Part shown: one piece after another, positions 26,629-36,134 of the stretch
How the letters are laid out: every line of letters begins with the position of its first letter
How positions within the stretch are numbered: position 1 is the stretch's first letter
Source of the DNA: an uncultured Paracoccaceae bacterium
GTDB lineage: Bacteria > Pseudomonadota > Alphaproteobacteria > Rhodobacterales > Rhodobacteraceae
Reading direction: 5' to 3'
Length of the DNA stretch: 64,000 nucleotides
NCBI GenBank assembly: GCA_947499715.1
Contig: CANMPL010000002.1
Location: forward strand, 186,001 to 250,000
Program-made: the position numbers and the translations under genes
The notes under the pieces: generated by a model
The model's input: the letters and a program-made list of their open reading frames with translations, nothing else
Database searches by the model: none
Told to the model about the DNA's origin: nothing

Positions 26629-27729
26629 TTACATGTCTGAGTGCCGCAAGTCCCCTTTTGGGGGCGCGATCGAATCGCGCTCCACCAGTGTGCATTCCAG
26701 CTTAGTCAAAGGATGGCGGCTATTGCCGATGGCGCCATGAAACAGTTGGTCCACGACCCAGCGCCCCATGGCGCGGTCGGCAAGGTTCATCGAGGTCAGG
26801 GGCGGCGACAAATGACGGGAGATTTCGTCGTCATCATAGCCGATGACAGAGATATCCTCGGGAATGGACAGGCCCAATTCCTTCAGCGCTTCAAAACAAC
26901 CGACGGCCATTCTGTCATTGGCGCAAAAGATGGCAGTGGGCGGATTGGGAAGTGACATGAGCTTTTTGGTGCCCTCGAAGCCGGAACTGGGGAGCCAGTT
27001 GCCCTCGACCACATATTCCTCACGGAAGGGGAGATCGGCGTTGGCGAGCGCGTTGCGGTAACCGGTATAGCGGCCGCTGCCACATTCCATGAAGAGTTCG
27101 CCGGTGATCAGGCCGATCCGGGTGTGACCGGCATCAATCAGGGCGTTGGTGGCGGTGTGGCCGCCTGCAATTTCTCCGGGGATGACCGCTGGATGTGACA
27201 GGTCATCAGTGTAGCAATTCAGCAGAAACACGGGGATGTTGGTGGTGCGCAGAAGTGGGGGCAACTCGACCTGACGGGTGAAAACGCAGGCATAAATGAT
27301 TGCCGCGACGCCCTGATCAATGAAGTGTTGCAGCGCTTTTGGTTCCAGCACCGGATCGTTGCGGGTTTCGGCCAGCAGCACGAGGTTTCCCGTGGCTTTG
27401 ACGGCCTCAAGCACACCGTCATGAGCGTGAACGCCTTCTGGGCTGGTCGCAAGCGTGTCGATCACAAAGGCAATTGGCCCGTCGATATAGCCCGGCTTTT
27501 TGACGGGCGATTTGGTCGGATGAACCGGTATCTGATAGCCCAGTTCCCGCGCAGCTTCCCAGACCCGCTCTCGCATCTGTTCCGAGATTTTGGCCGCGTC
27601 ATTGTTGTTCAGCACAAAAGACACCGTTGGCTGAGAGCACCCGGCAACGCGCGCGATATCGCGCATGGTGACCCTATTGCGGGCCCTTGTGTTGGGCCGC
27701 TTTGCATGCCCTTTCAAGTCGTCTTTCAT
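26629..27729 (-). CDS. LacI-family transcriptional regulator
   Basis: A 366-residue regulator. The helix-turn-helix is VTMRDIARVAGCSQPTVSFV near residues 20-39, followed by a type I periplasmic-binding-protein effector domain (GPIAFVIDTLATSPEG, GHTRIGLITGE, AIFCANDRMAVG, ISVIGYDDDE). A basic stretch of about 20 residues precedes the DNA-binding domain. It is divergent from the aldehyde dehydrogenase gene and upstream of lldD on the same strand, so it probably controls both. The effector is unknown; a deoxyhexose or its lactaldehyde product is a reasonable guess. Confidence 0.9.
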   Translation of the reverse strand: MKDDLKGHAKRPNTRARNRVTMRDIARVAGCSQPTVSFVLNNNDAAKISEQMRERVWEAARELGYQIPVHPTKSPVKKPGYIDGPIAFVIDTLATSPEGVHAHDGVLEAVKATGNLVLLAETRNDPVLEPKALQHFIDQGVAAIIYACVFTRQVELPPLLRTTNIPVFLLNCYTDDLSHPAVIPGEIAGGHTATNALIDAGHTRIGLITGELFMECGSGRYTGYRNALANADLPFREEYVVEGNWLPSSGFEGTKKLMSLPNPPTAIFCANDRMAVGCFEALKELGLSIPEDISVIGYDDDEISRHLSPPLTSMNLADRAMGRWVVDQLFHGAIGNSRHPLTKLECTLVERDSIAPPKGDLRHSDM

Positions 27730-27780
27730 GCGGACTCCCCATCTCGCACGTTTTGGTAAACGAATTTCCCTGGTTTCGCA

Positions 27781-27835
27781 ATTACTGATTATTACTAATA
27801 ATGTTAATTGACATTACTAATTGATTGGCTATCAC
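27781..27835 (+). promoter_or_regulatory. Promoter and repeated operator motif before the aldehyde dehydrogenase gene
   Basis: ATTACTGAT at 27781 and ATTACTAAT at 27791 and 27813 are spaced 10 and 22 bases, so they lie on one face of the helix. TTGACA (27808-27813) with TATCAC (27830-27835) at 16 bases forms a plausible promoter, and the third repeat overlaps it. Binding by the divergent LacI-type protein is inferred. Confidence 0.55.
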
Positions 27836-27883
27836 CTTGGACGTCTCACAACGCAACCCAAGTTGCCCCAAAAAGAGCTGCCT

Positions 27884-29353
27884 ATGACCCTTGCCCAAAC
27901 ACCCAGCGACGCGCCGATCATGGGCCAGATGTATATAGATGGTGCGTGGCGCTCTGCCGGGCAGGCGGACATGATCGCAGTTGAAAACCCAGCAAATGAA
28001 TTGGTCATTGCGCATATTCCCGAAGGGTCGGCTGATGATGCTGATGCGGCTGTGGCGGCTGCGCGCGCGGCTTTTCCAAGTTGGGCGGCACGCCCCGCGA
28101 TTGAACGGGCGGGCTATGTCAAGGCACTTGCCGATGCGATGGAGGCGGATACCGGACGGTTGGCGGCATTGGTGACCGCAGAGCAAGGCAAGCCAATCGC
28201 GCAGGCGCAGGGTGAGATTGGCGCAGCCGTCAATTATCTGCGTTACGCCGCCGAAGAGGCGCGTCGAATTAAGGGTGACATCGTCACCTCTGACAACCGA
28301 TCAGAGGACATCCAGATCCGACTTCACCCGCATGGCGTGGTTGTCGGCCTGACCGCTTGGAATTACCCCGCCGCTCTGGCCGCCCGCAAGTTGGGTCCGG
28401 CGCTGGTTGCGGGCAATACATTTGTGTTGCTAAGCCATGAGATTACTCCGCTGTCGGGGTTGGCGATTGCACGGCTTGCTGACCAGATCGGATTGCCCAA
28501 AGGGGTATTTAACGTGGTGACCGGGCGGGGTCCGATTGTTGGCCAGCATCTTGTCGCACATCCTGACACCGCATTGATTACGATGACCGGCAGCACCCGT
28601 GCCGGGCGCGAGATTTGCCGCGGGGCTGCAGATGAGTTGAAGATCGTGCGGCTGGAACTGGGAGGCAAAGCGCCGTTTATCGTGATGGAGGATGCCGATG
28701 TCGACGCCGCCGTGGCGGCCGCCATCACGGCGCGTTACACCAATTGCGGACAGGTCTGTACCTGCAATGAACGGATGTATCTGCACGACAAGATCGCTGA
28801 TGAATTCCTTGAAAAATTTGTCGCCAAGAGCAGAGCCCTCACGATTGGCGACCCGACCACGGATGTGGATATTGGCCCCAAGGTCAGCGGTGTCGAAGTT
28901 ACCAAGATCGCCGAAATTGTGGCTCGTGGCACTAAAGCGGGGGCGCAAGTCTTGCTGGAGGGCGGCACCCTGACGGAAGGCCCTTATGCGGCGGGCCACT
29001 GGGTGGCCCCGACCGTGATGGAGGTGGCCGATAACGCTTCGCCCATGTTGCAGGAAGAGATTTTCGGCCCCGTCGTCGCCGCCAAACGGGTCGGGGACTT
29101 TGACGAGGCTGTGGCACTCGCCAACGACACGTCATTTGGCCTCTCGGCCTACCTTTTTACACAGAACGCCAAGCGGATCGCGCAGGCGCCTTATGCGCTG
29201 AAGTTTGGTGAAATTTACCTCAACCGGAGCAACGGAGAAGCGGTGCAAGGCTTTCACACCGGGTGGGGCCATTCCGGCCTTGGAGGAGAGGACGGACAAT
29301 ATGGTTTTGACGCCTATCTGAAAAAGCAAACGACCTATCTATATTGGGGCTAA
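27884..29353 (+). CDS. Aldehyde dehydrogenase, AldA (lactaldehyde dehydrogenase)-like
   Basis: A 489-residue NAD(P)-dependent aldehyde dehydrogenase. General base Glu259 is in LELGGKAP and nucleophile Cys292 in CGQVCTCNE. The C-terminus (LKFGEIYLNRSNGEAVQGFH, GWGHSGLGGEDG) is close to AldA of enteric bacteria, which oxidises lactaldehyde and glycolaldehyde. The usual KPSE segment that binds the cofactor ribose is replaced by VLLSHEITP near residue 183, so the lysine is missing; this may change cofactor choice. The ATG at 27884 is preferred over an in-frame codon at 27821. With lldD it could give lactaldehyde to lactate to pyruvate. Confidence 0.85.
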   Translation: MTLAQTPSDAPIMGQMYIDGAWRSAGQADMIAVENPANELVIAHIPEGSADDADAAVAAARAAFPSWAARPAIERAGYVKALADAMEADTGRLAALVTAEQGKPIAQAQGEIGAAVNYLRYAAEEARRIKGDIVTSDNRSEDIQIRLHPHGVVVGLTAWNYPAALAARKLGPALVAGNTFVLLSHEITPLSGLAIARLADQIGLPKGVFNVVTGRGPIVGQHLVAHPDTALITMTGSTRAGREICRGAADELKIVRLELGGKAPFIVMEDADVDAAVAAAITARYTNCGQVCTCNERMYLHDKIADEFLEKFVAKSRALTIGDPTTDVDIGPKVSGVEVTKIAEIVARGTKAGAQVLLEGGTLTEGPYAAGHWVAPTVMEVADNASPMLQEEIFGPVVAAKRVGDFDEAVALANDTSFGLSAYLFTQNAKRIAQAPYALKFGEIYLNRSNGEAVQGFHTGWGHSGLGGEDGQYGFDAYLKKQTTYLYWG

Positions 29354-29651
29354 CCCCGCACATCGCACTGTCAGGAAGAGCCGGTGCATGACGCAGGACA
29401 ACGCGGGTCATCAAAACGACGAAGCATGTTAAGTTCCCCCACCCGGAGTGGGTGAAATTAGTCCGCCGCCATTCAGTAGCTTGTCGCATCAGAGGTGAAG
29501 GTGCTGTTTGGGATGATGAAGGGGTTGCGTGATGCTGGGGCGCATGGTGCTGGCGATAGGCAAGGCGGGTGCGGGTTGAACGCGTGTTTCACCCGTCGGC
29601 GACGAGTGAAAAATCAAGGACCGGGCAGACCTTCGGTATCCCGACACAGGG
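29354..29651. other. Intergenic stretch without a clear gene
   Basis: About 300 bases between two convergent genes. A 73-codon plus-strand frame (29495-29716) runs into the RND gene on the other strand and has no recognised domain. A GGGG-CTAA-CCCC hairpin covers the aldehyde dehydrogenase stop codon. Nothing else is supported. Confidence 0.5.
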
Positions 29652-32600
29652 CTAGCTTGCGACCATCGCGTCTGCTTCCGTGTCGTCGAATTGTTGGATC
29701 CAGGATTTCACGCTGAAGATGTCAAAGTAAATCGACAGCACCGCGGGAAAAATCAACACAACAAGCACCATCGACGCCAGCAAACCAAAGGCCACGGCGA
29801 CGACAAGCGGCACCAAGGTCTGAACCTGCGGGCTGCCGTCAAACAGGATCGGAAGCAGGCCGACGAACGTTGTCGATGTTGACAGAAAGATCGGTCTGAA
29901 CCTGTCGCGTACAGCATTCAACGAGGCCCCGATGTAGTCGCCGTCCTTAAGGTGCGACTGGAAGAACGTCAAAAACAGGATCGCATTGTTCACGACAATC
30001 CCCGCAAGCGATGCGAAGCCGATGAAGCTTGGCATTGATAGATCAAAGCCCAAGGCCCAATGGCCAAGAATGGTGCCAATCAATGCAAACGGGATCGACA
30101 GCATCACAGCAATCGGAAGGGCATAGGATCGGAACTGGAATGCCAAGACGAGGTATACGCCCACCAGGCCCAACGCCAAGGCTGATACCATCGACGCCTG
30201 GCTATCTTGCTGATCTTGCGTCGCCCCGCCGATGGCGATTGAAACGCCCGGATATGATGCTGTGACCTCTGGCCCAAGCTCTTCCGTCACCACAGCCGAG
30301 ATCGCGGCAGAGGTTGTAACGCTGCGGTCAATGCGCCCCTGAATGCCGGCAACGACGTTCCCATTCTTGCGCGTGATCGTTGCATAGCTGTTCGTCACGA
30401 CGATATCTGAAACGGCTTGCAGGGTTGTCTGACCGCCACCGGGTAGGGCGATTGGAAATTCTTCCAGTTCTTTGAGGCTGCGCACCGTGTCATCCAGACC
30501 GACCCTGACCGCCACGGTTGTCGGGCCATTGCGAAAACTGTCAGTCTCGGACCCTTCAAAGGCGTCGCGGAGTTGCAAGGACAACGACTGCGGGGTCAGG
30601 TCGGCGGAATAGCCAAAGGCGTTGAGGTTCAGCAAGATTTCCTGTCTGCCCGCATAAAAGTCCTGAAACGCTTCGGTGACGTCTGGTCGGGTCGTCAAAC
30701 GGGTCAGCAAGACACCTGCTGCGGCTTCGACCTCTTCTAGGTCTTTGCCTATGACTTCGACATCAAGATCCAAGCCTCCGGGCCCCGTCTCGGAAGAGGC
30801 GAAACTGGCTTGGACAACATCCGGCAGCGGCCCTGCCGCGTCTTTCCATGCTGCCAGCATTTCGTCGACCGTCACATTTCGCAAAGAGCTCTCTAACAGG
30901 TCCACAGTAATCGTCGCGGTATGTGCGCCATTATCAGCAACATCAGCATTGGTGCCGTATTGCACCAAGACGCGCGTCACGAGCGGCGCACCACCTTCTG
31001 TACCGGGGGTGAAATCCTTGTCCACTTTATCCAGACCGACAAGTATTTGGTCCACTGTGCGCACGGTCCAATCCCGATCAATCCCGGAAGTAAGCGCAAT
31101 GCGGGCGAGGACGGTGTCGGCTTCGGTGCTAGGAAAGCCGATCACTTTGATTTGCCCCGATGGGATCAAACCAATGGTCAGGATCAAGATTGCAAAGGTG
31201 CTGCCAAGCGTCACATAGCGCCACTTCGTAAAGAATGTCGCAGTGGGCAAAACCACGCGTTCTGTCAGCCATTGGATGACGCGCGTTGCGGGTCTGCGGG
31301 CTTGGGCCTCGGGGCTTGCTTGGTTTGCGTGGGCAAGGTGATGGGGCAAAATCAAGAAGCCTTCGACCAGTGAAACTGCAAGGGTCAAAAGCAGGACCAT
31401 GGGCACGAACCGCAGTATCTGCCCCATATCGCCACTTAGAAACATCAGCGGTCCAAAGACACAGGCCGTTGTCAGGAACGACGAAAAGACGCCGGGTAGA
31501 ACTTCGGTTGTGCCCTTGGTCGCCGCATCATTTGGTGCGGCGCGCGTTCGCCATTTCGAAATGTTTTCGGCGATCACAATGCTGTCGTCCATAATCAACC
31601 CGACCGCCATCAATAGCGCGACCAATGTGATCATGTTGATGGTGATGCCAAAGACGCTCATCAAGAACAGCCCACCCAAGAAGGAAACGGGCAGTGCGGC
31701 AGAAATCCAAAGCGCTTCTCCAAGCGAAAAGAAAAGCCACATCGTGATGAAAACAAGGATGAGGCCGGTCGCGATATTGCCGATGATCAGATTGATCCGT
31801 TCTTGCACGACCTCGGACGAATTGTTGATGACGGTCAGCGCAAAGGGATCAGGAAAACGAGCACGCTCTTCGCTGAGGACTGTATCAACGGCTTCAAAGA
31901 CACGGATACTATCAGCGTCGGCGGTCTTTGTGACCGATATGATTGCGGTCTGCTGCCCATTGATAAAGCTTTGCGCATTTTCATCCTGATCCACCAGTGT
32001 GACGGTCCCAAGATCGCTGACGCGCACGACACCGCCAGAGGCCGTTTCAAGAATTGTCAGATCCTCAAGATCGCTGACCGTTCGGCTGACACCTGAGTAG
32101 CGTAACGTGATATTGGTTTCGCCAAGCACCGCAGACCCAAGGGGTTGGCGGAAACTGCGTTGTTCGATGGCGTTGGCGACATCGCCGCTTGATAGACCAT
32201 AGCGCTGCAATGCCTCTTGGTTGAACCGCACCGAAAGCTCTCTTGCCGCGATCCCGGTCACATCGGCTTGCGAAACACCTCTGATCGCTTGCAGCTGATC
32301 CGCCAGCTCTTCTGAGTAGTACAACAGCCCTTCGCGGCCTTCGATCCCAGAGACCGCAACAAAAGCGAGCAAAGCCGTCTGCGACGCGATTTCGACCGAT
32401 GGCTCTTCGGCGGCACTTGGGAAGTCAGTGATGCCGGACACGGCCGAGAAAACATCATTGAAAAACTGAATAAGCTCACCGCCTTGGTCAAGTTCAAGGG
32501 TCGCTTGCGCACGGCCGTCAACCGATAGACATGTCAGATCGTTCAGGCCGGTCACACCGCTGACGGCGTCCTCGATAGGGGTGCAAACCTCTTCGTCGAC

Positions 32601-32768
32601 GTCCCGCGCAGAGGCACCGGGATAAATAACTGTAACTGTGACGCTGTCAGAGGCGACATCAGGAAAGGTCTCTCTTTCGATGCCGCTGACGGTTGCGACC
32701 CCGAGCAATAGCATCAGGACCATCAGCAGGTTGGCAGCGACGGGATGGCGCACAAAATAACCGACCAT
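29652..32768 (-). CDS. RND-family efflux permease
   Basis: A 1038-residue inner-membrane proton-driven exporter of the AcrB/MdtB superfamily (HAE1 type). It has an N-terminal helix (VGYFVRHPVAANLLMVLMLL), the first large periplasmic loop (YPGASARDVDEEVCTPIEDA), a mid-protein helix bundle with ITINMITLVALLMAVGLIMDDSIV (the proton-relay aspartates), a second loop and a second bundle. It follows its adaptor gene by one base. No outer-membrane factor gene is nearby, so a shared TolC-type channel would be used. Substrate unknown. Confidence 0.93.
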   Translation of the reverse strand: MVGYFVRHPVAANLLMVLMLLLGVATVSGIERETFPDVASDSVTVTVIYPGASARDVDEEVCTPIEDAVSGVTGLNDLTCLSVDGRAQATLELDQGGELIQFFNDVFSAVSGITDFPSAAEEPSVEIASQTALLAFVAVSGIEGREGLLYYSEELADQLQAIRGVSQADVTGIAARELSVRFNQEALQRYGLSSGDVANAIEQRSFRQPLGSAVLGETNITLRYSGVSRTVSDLEDLTILETASGGVVRVSDLGTVTLVDQDENAQSFINGQQTAIISVTKTADADSIRVFEAVDTVLSEERARFPDPFALTVINNSSEVVQERINLIIGNIATGLILVFITMWLFFSLGEALWISAALPVSFLGGLFLMSVFGITINMITLVALLMAVGLIMDDSIVIAENISKWRTRAAPNDAATKGTTEVLPGVFSSFLTTACVFGPLMFLSGDMGQILRFVPMVLLLTLAVSLVEGFLILPHHLAHANQASPEAQARRPATRVIQWLTERVVLPTATFFTKWRYVTLGSTFAILILTIGLIPSGQIKVIGFPSTEADTVLARIALTSGIDRDWTVRTVDQILVGLDKVDKDFTPGTEGGAPLVTRVLVQYGTNADVADNGAHTATITVDLLESSLRNVTVDEMLAAWKDAAGPLPDVVQASFASSETGPGGLDLDVEVIGKDLEEVEAAAGVLLTRLTTRPDVTEAFQDFYAGRQEILLNLNAFGYSADLTPQSLSLQLRDAFEGSETDSFRNGPTTVAVRVGLDDTVRSLKELEEFPIALPGGGQTTLQAVSDIVVTNSYATITRKNGNVVAGIQGRIDRSVTTSAAISAVVTEELGPEVTASYPGVSIAIGGATQDQQDSQASMVSALALGLVGVYLVLAFQFRSYALPIAVMLSIPFALIGTILGHWALGFDLSMPSFIGFASLAGIVVNNAILFLTFFQSHLKDGDYIGASLNAVRDRFRPIFLSTSTTFVGLLPILFDGSPQVQTLVPLVVAVAFGLLASMVLVVLIFPAVLSIYFDIFSVKSWIQQFDDTEADAMVAS

Positions 32769-32769
32769 G

Positions 32770-34119
32770 CTATTCGGCCTTATCGGTTGAGACCGGGATC
32801 AATTTTAGGCCCGGGATTGGGGGGCGCGGGTCCGACAGAATAAGCCGGTCGCCCGCGCTCAGCCCGCTTTCAATGCTAATTTGATCGCCAAACGCAAAGC
32901 CCGTTTCGACAGGCCTGATCTCCAGCGTGTCATCATCGCTGGCGACATAGACAAAGACTCCACCGTTATCATCATACCGCAGGGACGCGCGCGGGATGGA
33001 AACAAAGGGATCCCCGGCCGGGGCCGTGATATCCACGGAAACGAATGTGCCAACATTAAGTGGTGGCCGCCGCGCTTGGGTGTTGACAGTAAGGGGATCT
33101 TCAACGCGCACCACAATCCCCAATGTCCCGGTATCCTCTGCGATTGTGCCACGCATCCGTTCCAGGCTGGCAGGATAAGAGGTTTCGAAATTCATCTGAT
33201 CCAGTTGCACCGTGGTGGTCACCCCGACCTCGCGGAAGAGATCAATCGCCATGGCTGTATCAAACTCTCCACCAGCAAAGACACCCGGCCTGCCAAGGCT
33301 GGCCGCGACCGGAAAGAATGACTGCGGTTGAAATTCGGCCACAATTTCGGCGGCGTCAGTTGCCTCCAGCGTTACAAGGGAGTCTCCGGTACGCACAAAT
33401 TGAGCATTTTCGACATTCACGGATGAGACACGCCCACGGAACGGTGCAACAATCGTTGTGCGCTCCAACAATGTTTCTGCCTCAGCCAGTGACACACGTT
33501 CCGCCGCCAAGGACGCCTCTAACGCGGAACGCTGCGCTGGGATAAGATCTAGCGTGTTTTGTAGGTTCAGTGTCGCACTCTGCTGGGTCAATAGTGCAGT
33601 CTGTGCGGTCTCAAGCGCGGATCTGGTGCTGGTGCCACTTTCCACCAAGGAGTTAACCCGATCAAAATCGGCCTGGGCGACTTCTAGTATCCGTTCCTGC
33701 AATTCAAGGCTGCGTTTTGAATTCTCTTCCTGCAAATCCAACTCGGCAATTTGCGCAATGACTGATGCAACGCTCGTTTTTGCGCGCTCGATGGAAAGCT
33801 CATAATCGGTCCGGTCGATTTCAATCAGCACTTCGCCGGCGTTGACGATGCGGCCTTCGGCCAGATTGTCGGCATGTGAAACGATGCGGCCCTGCACCTC
33901 AGAGATTGCGCTCCATGCGTTCGTTGGGGTCACGCGGCCAAAGCCTGTTGCTGTCAGTGATCGCGCTTGCGGCGTTACCGTTATGTACCTCACAGCGATC
34001 TGGGCTTCTTCGATGGGTGCTGCGTCCTCTGCGGGTCGATTGGTCATCCAGATGAATCCGTAGACCCCTAATGCCAAGGGTGCCGCGAACATTAGAAATC
34101 TTAAGATCATGAGGTGCAT
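32770..34119 (-). CDS. RND efflux periplasmic adaptor (membrane fusion protein)
   Basis: A 449-residue adaptor with an N-terminal anchor helix (ILRFLMFAAPLALGVYGFIW), a lipoyl-like half-motif (GRIVSHADNLAEGRIVNAGEVL), a long coiled-coil hairpin of roughly residues 110-210 rich in Glu, Gln, Leu and Ala, then the second lipoyl half (TIVAPFRGRVSSVNVENAQFV) and beta-barrel domains. It links the RND pump to an outer-membrane channel. It is the first gene of the two-gene operon. An ATG three codons later is an alternative start. Confidence 0.92.
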   Translation of the reverse strand: MHLMILRFLMFAAPLALGVYGFIWMTNRPAEDAAPIEEAQIAVRYITVTPQARSLTATGFGRVTPTNAWSAISEVQGRIVSHADNLAEGRIVNAGEVLIEIDRTDYELSIERAKTSVASVIAQIAELDLQEENSKRSLELQERILEVAQADFDRVNSLVESGTSTRSALETAQTALLTQQSATLNLQNTLDLIPAQRSALEASLAAERVSLAEAETLLERTTIVAPFRGRVSSVNVENAQFVRTGDSLVTLEATDAAEIVAEFQPQSFFPVAASLGRPGVFAGGEFDTAMAIDLFREVGVTTTVQLDQMNFETSYPASLERMRGTIAEDTGTLGIVVRVEDPLTVNTQARRPPLNVGTFVSVDITAPAGDPFVSIPRASLRYDDNGGVFVYVASDDDTLEIRPVETGFAFGDQISIESGLSAGDRLILSDPRPPIPGLKLIPVSTDKAE

Positions 34120-34295
34120 TCCGGTTGTGACTTGGTTTCAAAGGCCTGCTGAAATTCGGCAGCTTCTATAGTCGGCTCCGTCAGTTTCGACGCTCGCTTA
34201 GCGCACGGTGCCAATTTTGGCGAAAACGAACAACCCGGCAATCGTCGTTTGGGCTATTCACCCCATTCTAACCGCGAATTGGAATCCCGCGGAAC

Positions 34296-35243
34296 TTACT
34301 GACTTGGCCGCGTAATCCTTGCCTCGCGGCTTTTTTTGTCGTTTTCGGCCGTCAATCGCGCGATCGATTTGACGCGTTGGCGAAGCCACTTGTGCGCAGG
34401 GTCGTTATTTGATCGTTCATGCCAGACCATATAGATGCTGACGGGCTTTGTTTCGAACGGCAATTCTGCCATTGCAAGTTCGCTTAAGATGTTGCGATGC
34501 ATGATGCCGATCTGCGTCGCGAGGGTCTTTGTGCCTTTCAGAAACGACGGGATCCCTGAAAAGTTGGAAACGGTAATTGATGCGGTTGGCACCGTCGGAA
34601 GGTCCAGCGTTTTGAGCACATCACTTGATGACCCGCCAAGCGCGAAATTGACGGCAATGTGTTCCGCTGCGACATAGGATTCGATCGTTTTGGGCGGTTG
34701 GGTTTGGGTCGGATCGTAGAAACACATCATCTTGTCGGTAAAGAGTTTGTGCTGAATAAGGTCCGGCGCATCGGGCGGCGCGGGCGTCACAAGCAGATCG
34801 CAGCGGGCGTCTCGCAACAAACCCACACTCGGCACGCCGGAGGGCATTATTTCGAGCGATAATACGATACCGTCGGTACGGACCTGTCGGTAGAGCTCTG
34901 GAAAAATCAGATCGCGCTGCATGTCATTGGCGGCGATGCGGAACCGCAAGGGTTCCGACGCGGGATCAAAGCTACGTTGATCCGTCAGAGCGCGAAGCCT
35001 GTCCAACACATCCTGCACCGGGGCCTTAAGGGACAGGGCTGTTTCGGTTGGAGTCAGCCCCTGACCTGAGCGGACAAACAATGGATCGCCCAACACTTTG
35101 CGCAACTTCGCAAGGGTGTGGCTTACGGCGGATTGGGTGATCTCCAAGCGCTCGGCGGCGCGCGAGACAGAAGATTCCTCCAAAATCAAAAGGAACGTTC
35201 GAAGGACTTGTCCATCAAGCTCTAAGAAATCGATTTTGCTCAT
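34296..35243 (-). CDS. LysR-family transcriptional regulator
   Basis: A 315-residue protein with an N-terminal winged helix (LRTFLLILEESSVSRAAERL, ITQSAVSHTLAKLRKVLGDP) and a LysR substrate domain (RFRIAANDMQRDLIFPELYR, CDLLVTPAPPDAPD). The DNA-binding part resembles the NodD/LinR-type subgroup. The start at 35243 gives the standard N-terminus; 74 upstream codons are non-coding. It lies 176 bases upstream of the efflux operon and is divergent from the TRAP genes, so it could control either; divergence favours the TRAP side. Confidence 0.88.
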   Translation of the reverse strand: MSKIDFLELDGQVLRTFLLILEESSVSRAAERLEITQSAVSHTLAKLRKVLGDPLFVRSGQGLTPTETALSLKAPVQDVLDRLRALTDQRSFDPASEPLRFRIAANDMQRDLIFPELYRQVRTDGIVLSLEIMPSGVPSVGLLRDARCDLLVTPAPPDAPDLIQHKLFTDKMMCFYDPTQTQPPKTIESYVAAEHIAVNFALGGSSSDVLKTLDLPTVPTASITVSNFSGIPSFLKGTKTLATQIGIMHRNILSELAMAELPFETKPVSIYMVWHERSNNDPAHKWLRQRVKSIARLTAENDKKSREARITRPSQ

Positions 35244-35323
35244 AGCTAGTATTAGTGAGCATGAATTGTTTCGTTGTCCATACCCATCTAACGTCATCAT
35301 ACAACGCGGGGGGAGGACTGCAC

Positions 35324-35542
35324 ATGGAACTAGCATCGCTGCTAGGATCGTTTGGCTTGGTAATGCTATATCTTTGGCTGGTCCTCGTGCGGGCAGCCGC
35401 ATCCTACCCATTCGCAAAAGTGTCAAAATTGCCCGTGACGCGGATATCGCCGCGTCTTGGGTCATTACGCGATCAAAAAGATCACTTTGCGGATGCGGGT
35501 TCTCGCGGCAGACTGATACAGAGCGACGACCTGAGGCCTTAG
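35324..35542 (+). CDS. Small membrane-segment ORF before TRAP genes
   Basis: Possible 72-residue protein with a hydrophobic N-terminal half (ELASLLGSFGLVMLYLWLVL) and a charged tail. A very strong GGGGGGAGGA site at 35307-35316 precedes the ATG. The place is where a dctP binding-protein gene would normally stand in a dctPQM operon, but the product does not resemble DctP. It may be a short real gene or a new frame left after loss of dctP. Confidence 0.35.
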   Translation: MELASLLGSFGLVMLYLWLVLVRAAASYPFAKVSKLPVTRISPRLGSLRDQKDHFADAGSRGRLIQSDDLRP

Positions 35543-35609
35543 GTCAAGCGTCGAGACGAATGGGCTGATTTGAGTTGATTGCCCAAACAAATAGAGGGAG
35601 GAGCCTCAC

Positions 35610-36134
35610 ATGTCACAGCCTGCATGGTTGCGTACTTTGGACAGTTTACTCATATGGGCAGCCCTCATCATCGGGGGGGCGATGCTGCTTTTCATGACCG
35701 TATTCAGTACAGTCAATGTATTGGTCATGCGGAAGATGCTTAATTCGCCGATACTCGGGGCAGAGGATCTTCTGATTTTGTCGCTGGTGACGCTTGTTGC
35801 AATTGCGATCCCGTTTGGCGGGCGCGTTGGCGCTCATATCGAAATCGAAATCATGGAATCTCGGATGTCTCCGGGTTTTGCGCATTGGTCGATGCTTTTC
35901 TTGCGCATACTTGCCGGGGGGCTGATGCTCTTGATGTCCTGGGAGCTTGTCGCGGCGGGTCAAAAGGCAACCAGATTTGGCGAAACGACACAACAGCTGA
36001 CAATTTCTTACGAGCCGTTCTACTACCTGATGGCCGCGTGCGTGCTCATTTATGTCTTGGTGCTGATAGCTGACGTTATCCAGTTGGCAACAACCGGCAA
36101 AATCAAACAAATCCCGTTGGGAGACACACTATGA
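35610..36134 (+). CDS. dctQ: TRAP transporter small permease
   Basis: A 174-residue inner-membrane protein with four hydrophobic helices and the DctQ-family segments NVLVMRKMLNSPILGAEDLL and RVGAHIEIEIMESRM. It is the small membrane subunit of a tripartite ATP-independent periplasmic importer of organic acids, working with DctM. A GGGAGGAG site precedes the ATG, and its stop overlaps dctM by four bases (ATGA). The binding-protein subunit is not encoded next to it, which is unusual. Confidence 0.9.
   Translation: MSQPAWLRTLDSLLIWAALIIGGAMLLFMTVFSTVNVLVMRKMLNSPILGAEDLLILSLVTLVAIAIPFGGRVGAHIEIEIMESRMSPGFAHWSMLFLRILAGGLMLLMSWELVAAGQKATRFGETTQQLTISYEPFYYLMAACVLIYVLVLIADVIQLATTGKIKQIPLGDTL

Noticed and set aside
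35098-35568. 156-codon plus-strand frame across the LysR start and the region before dctQ
   Set aside because: It begins opposite the LysR gene and has no family resemblance; the frame starting at 35324 has a better ribosome-binding site.
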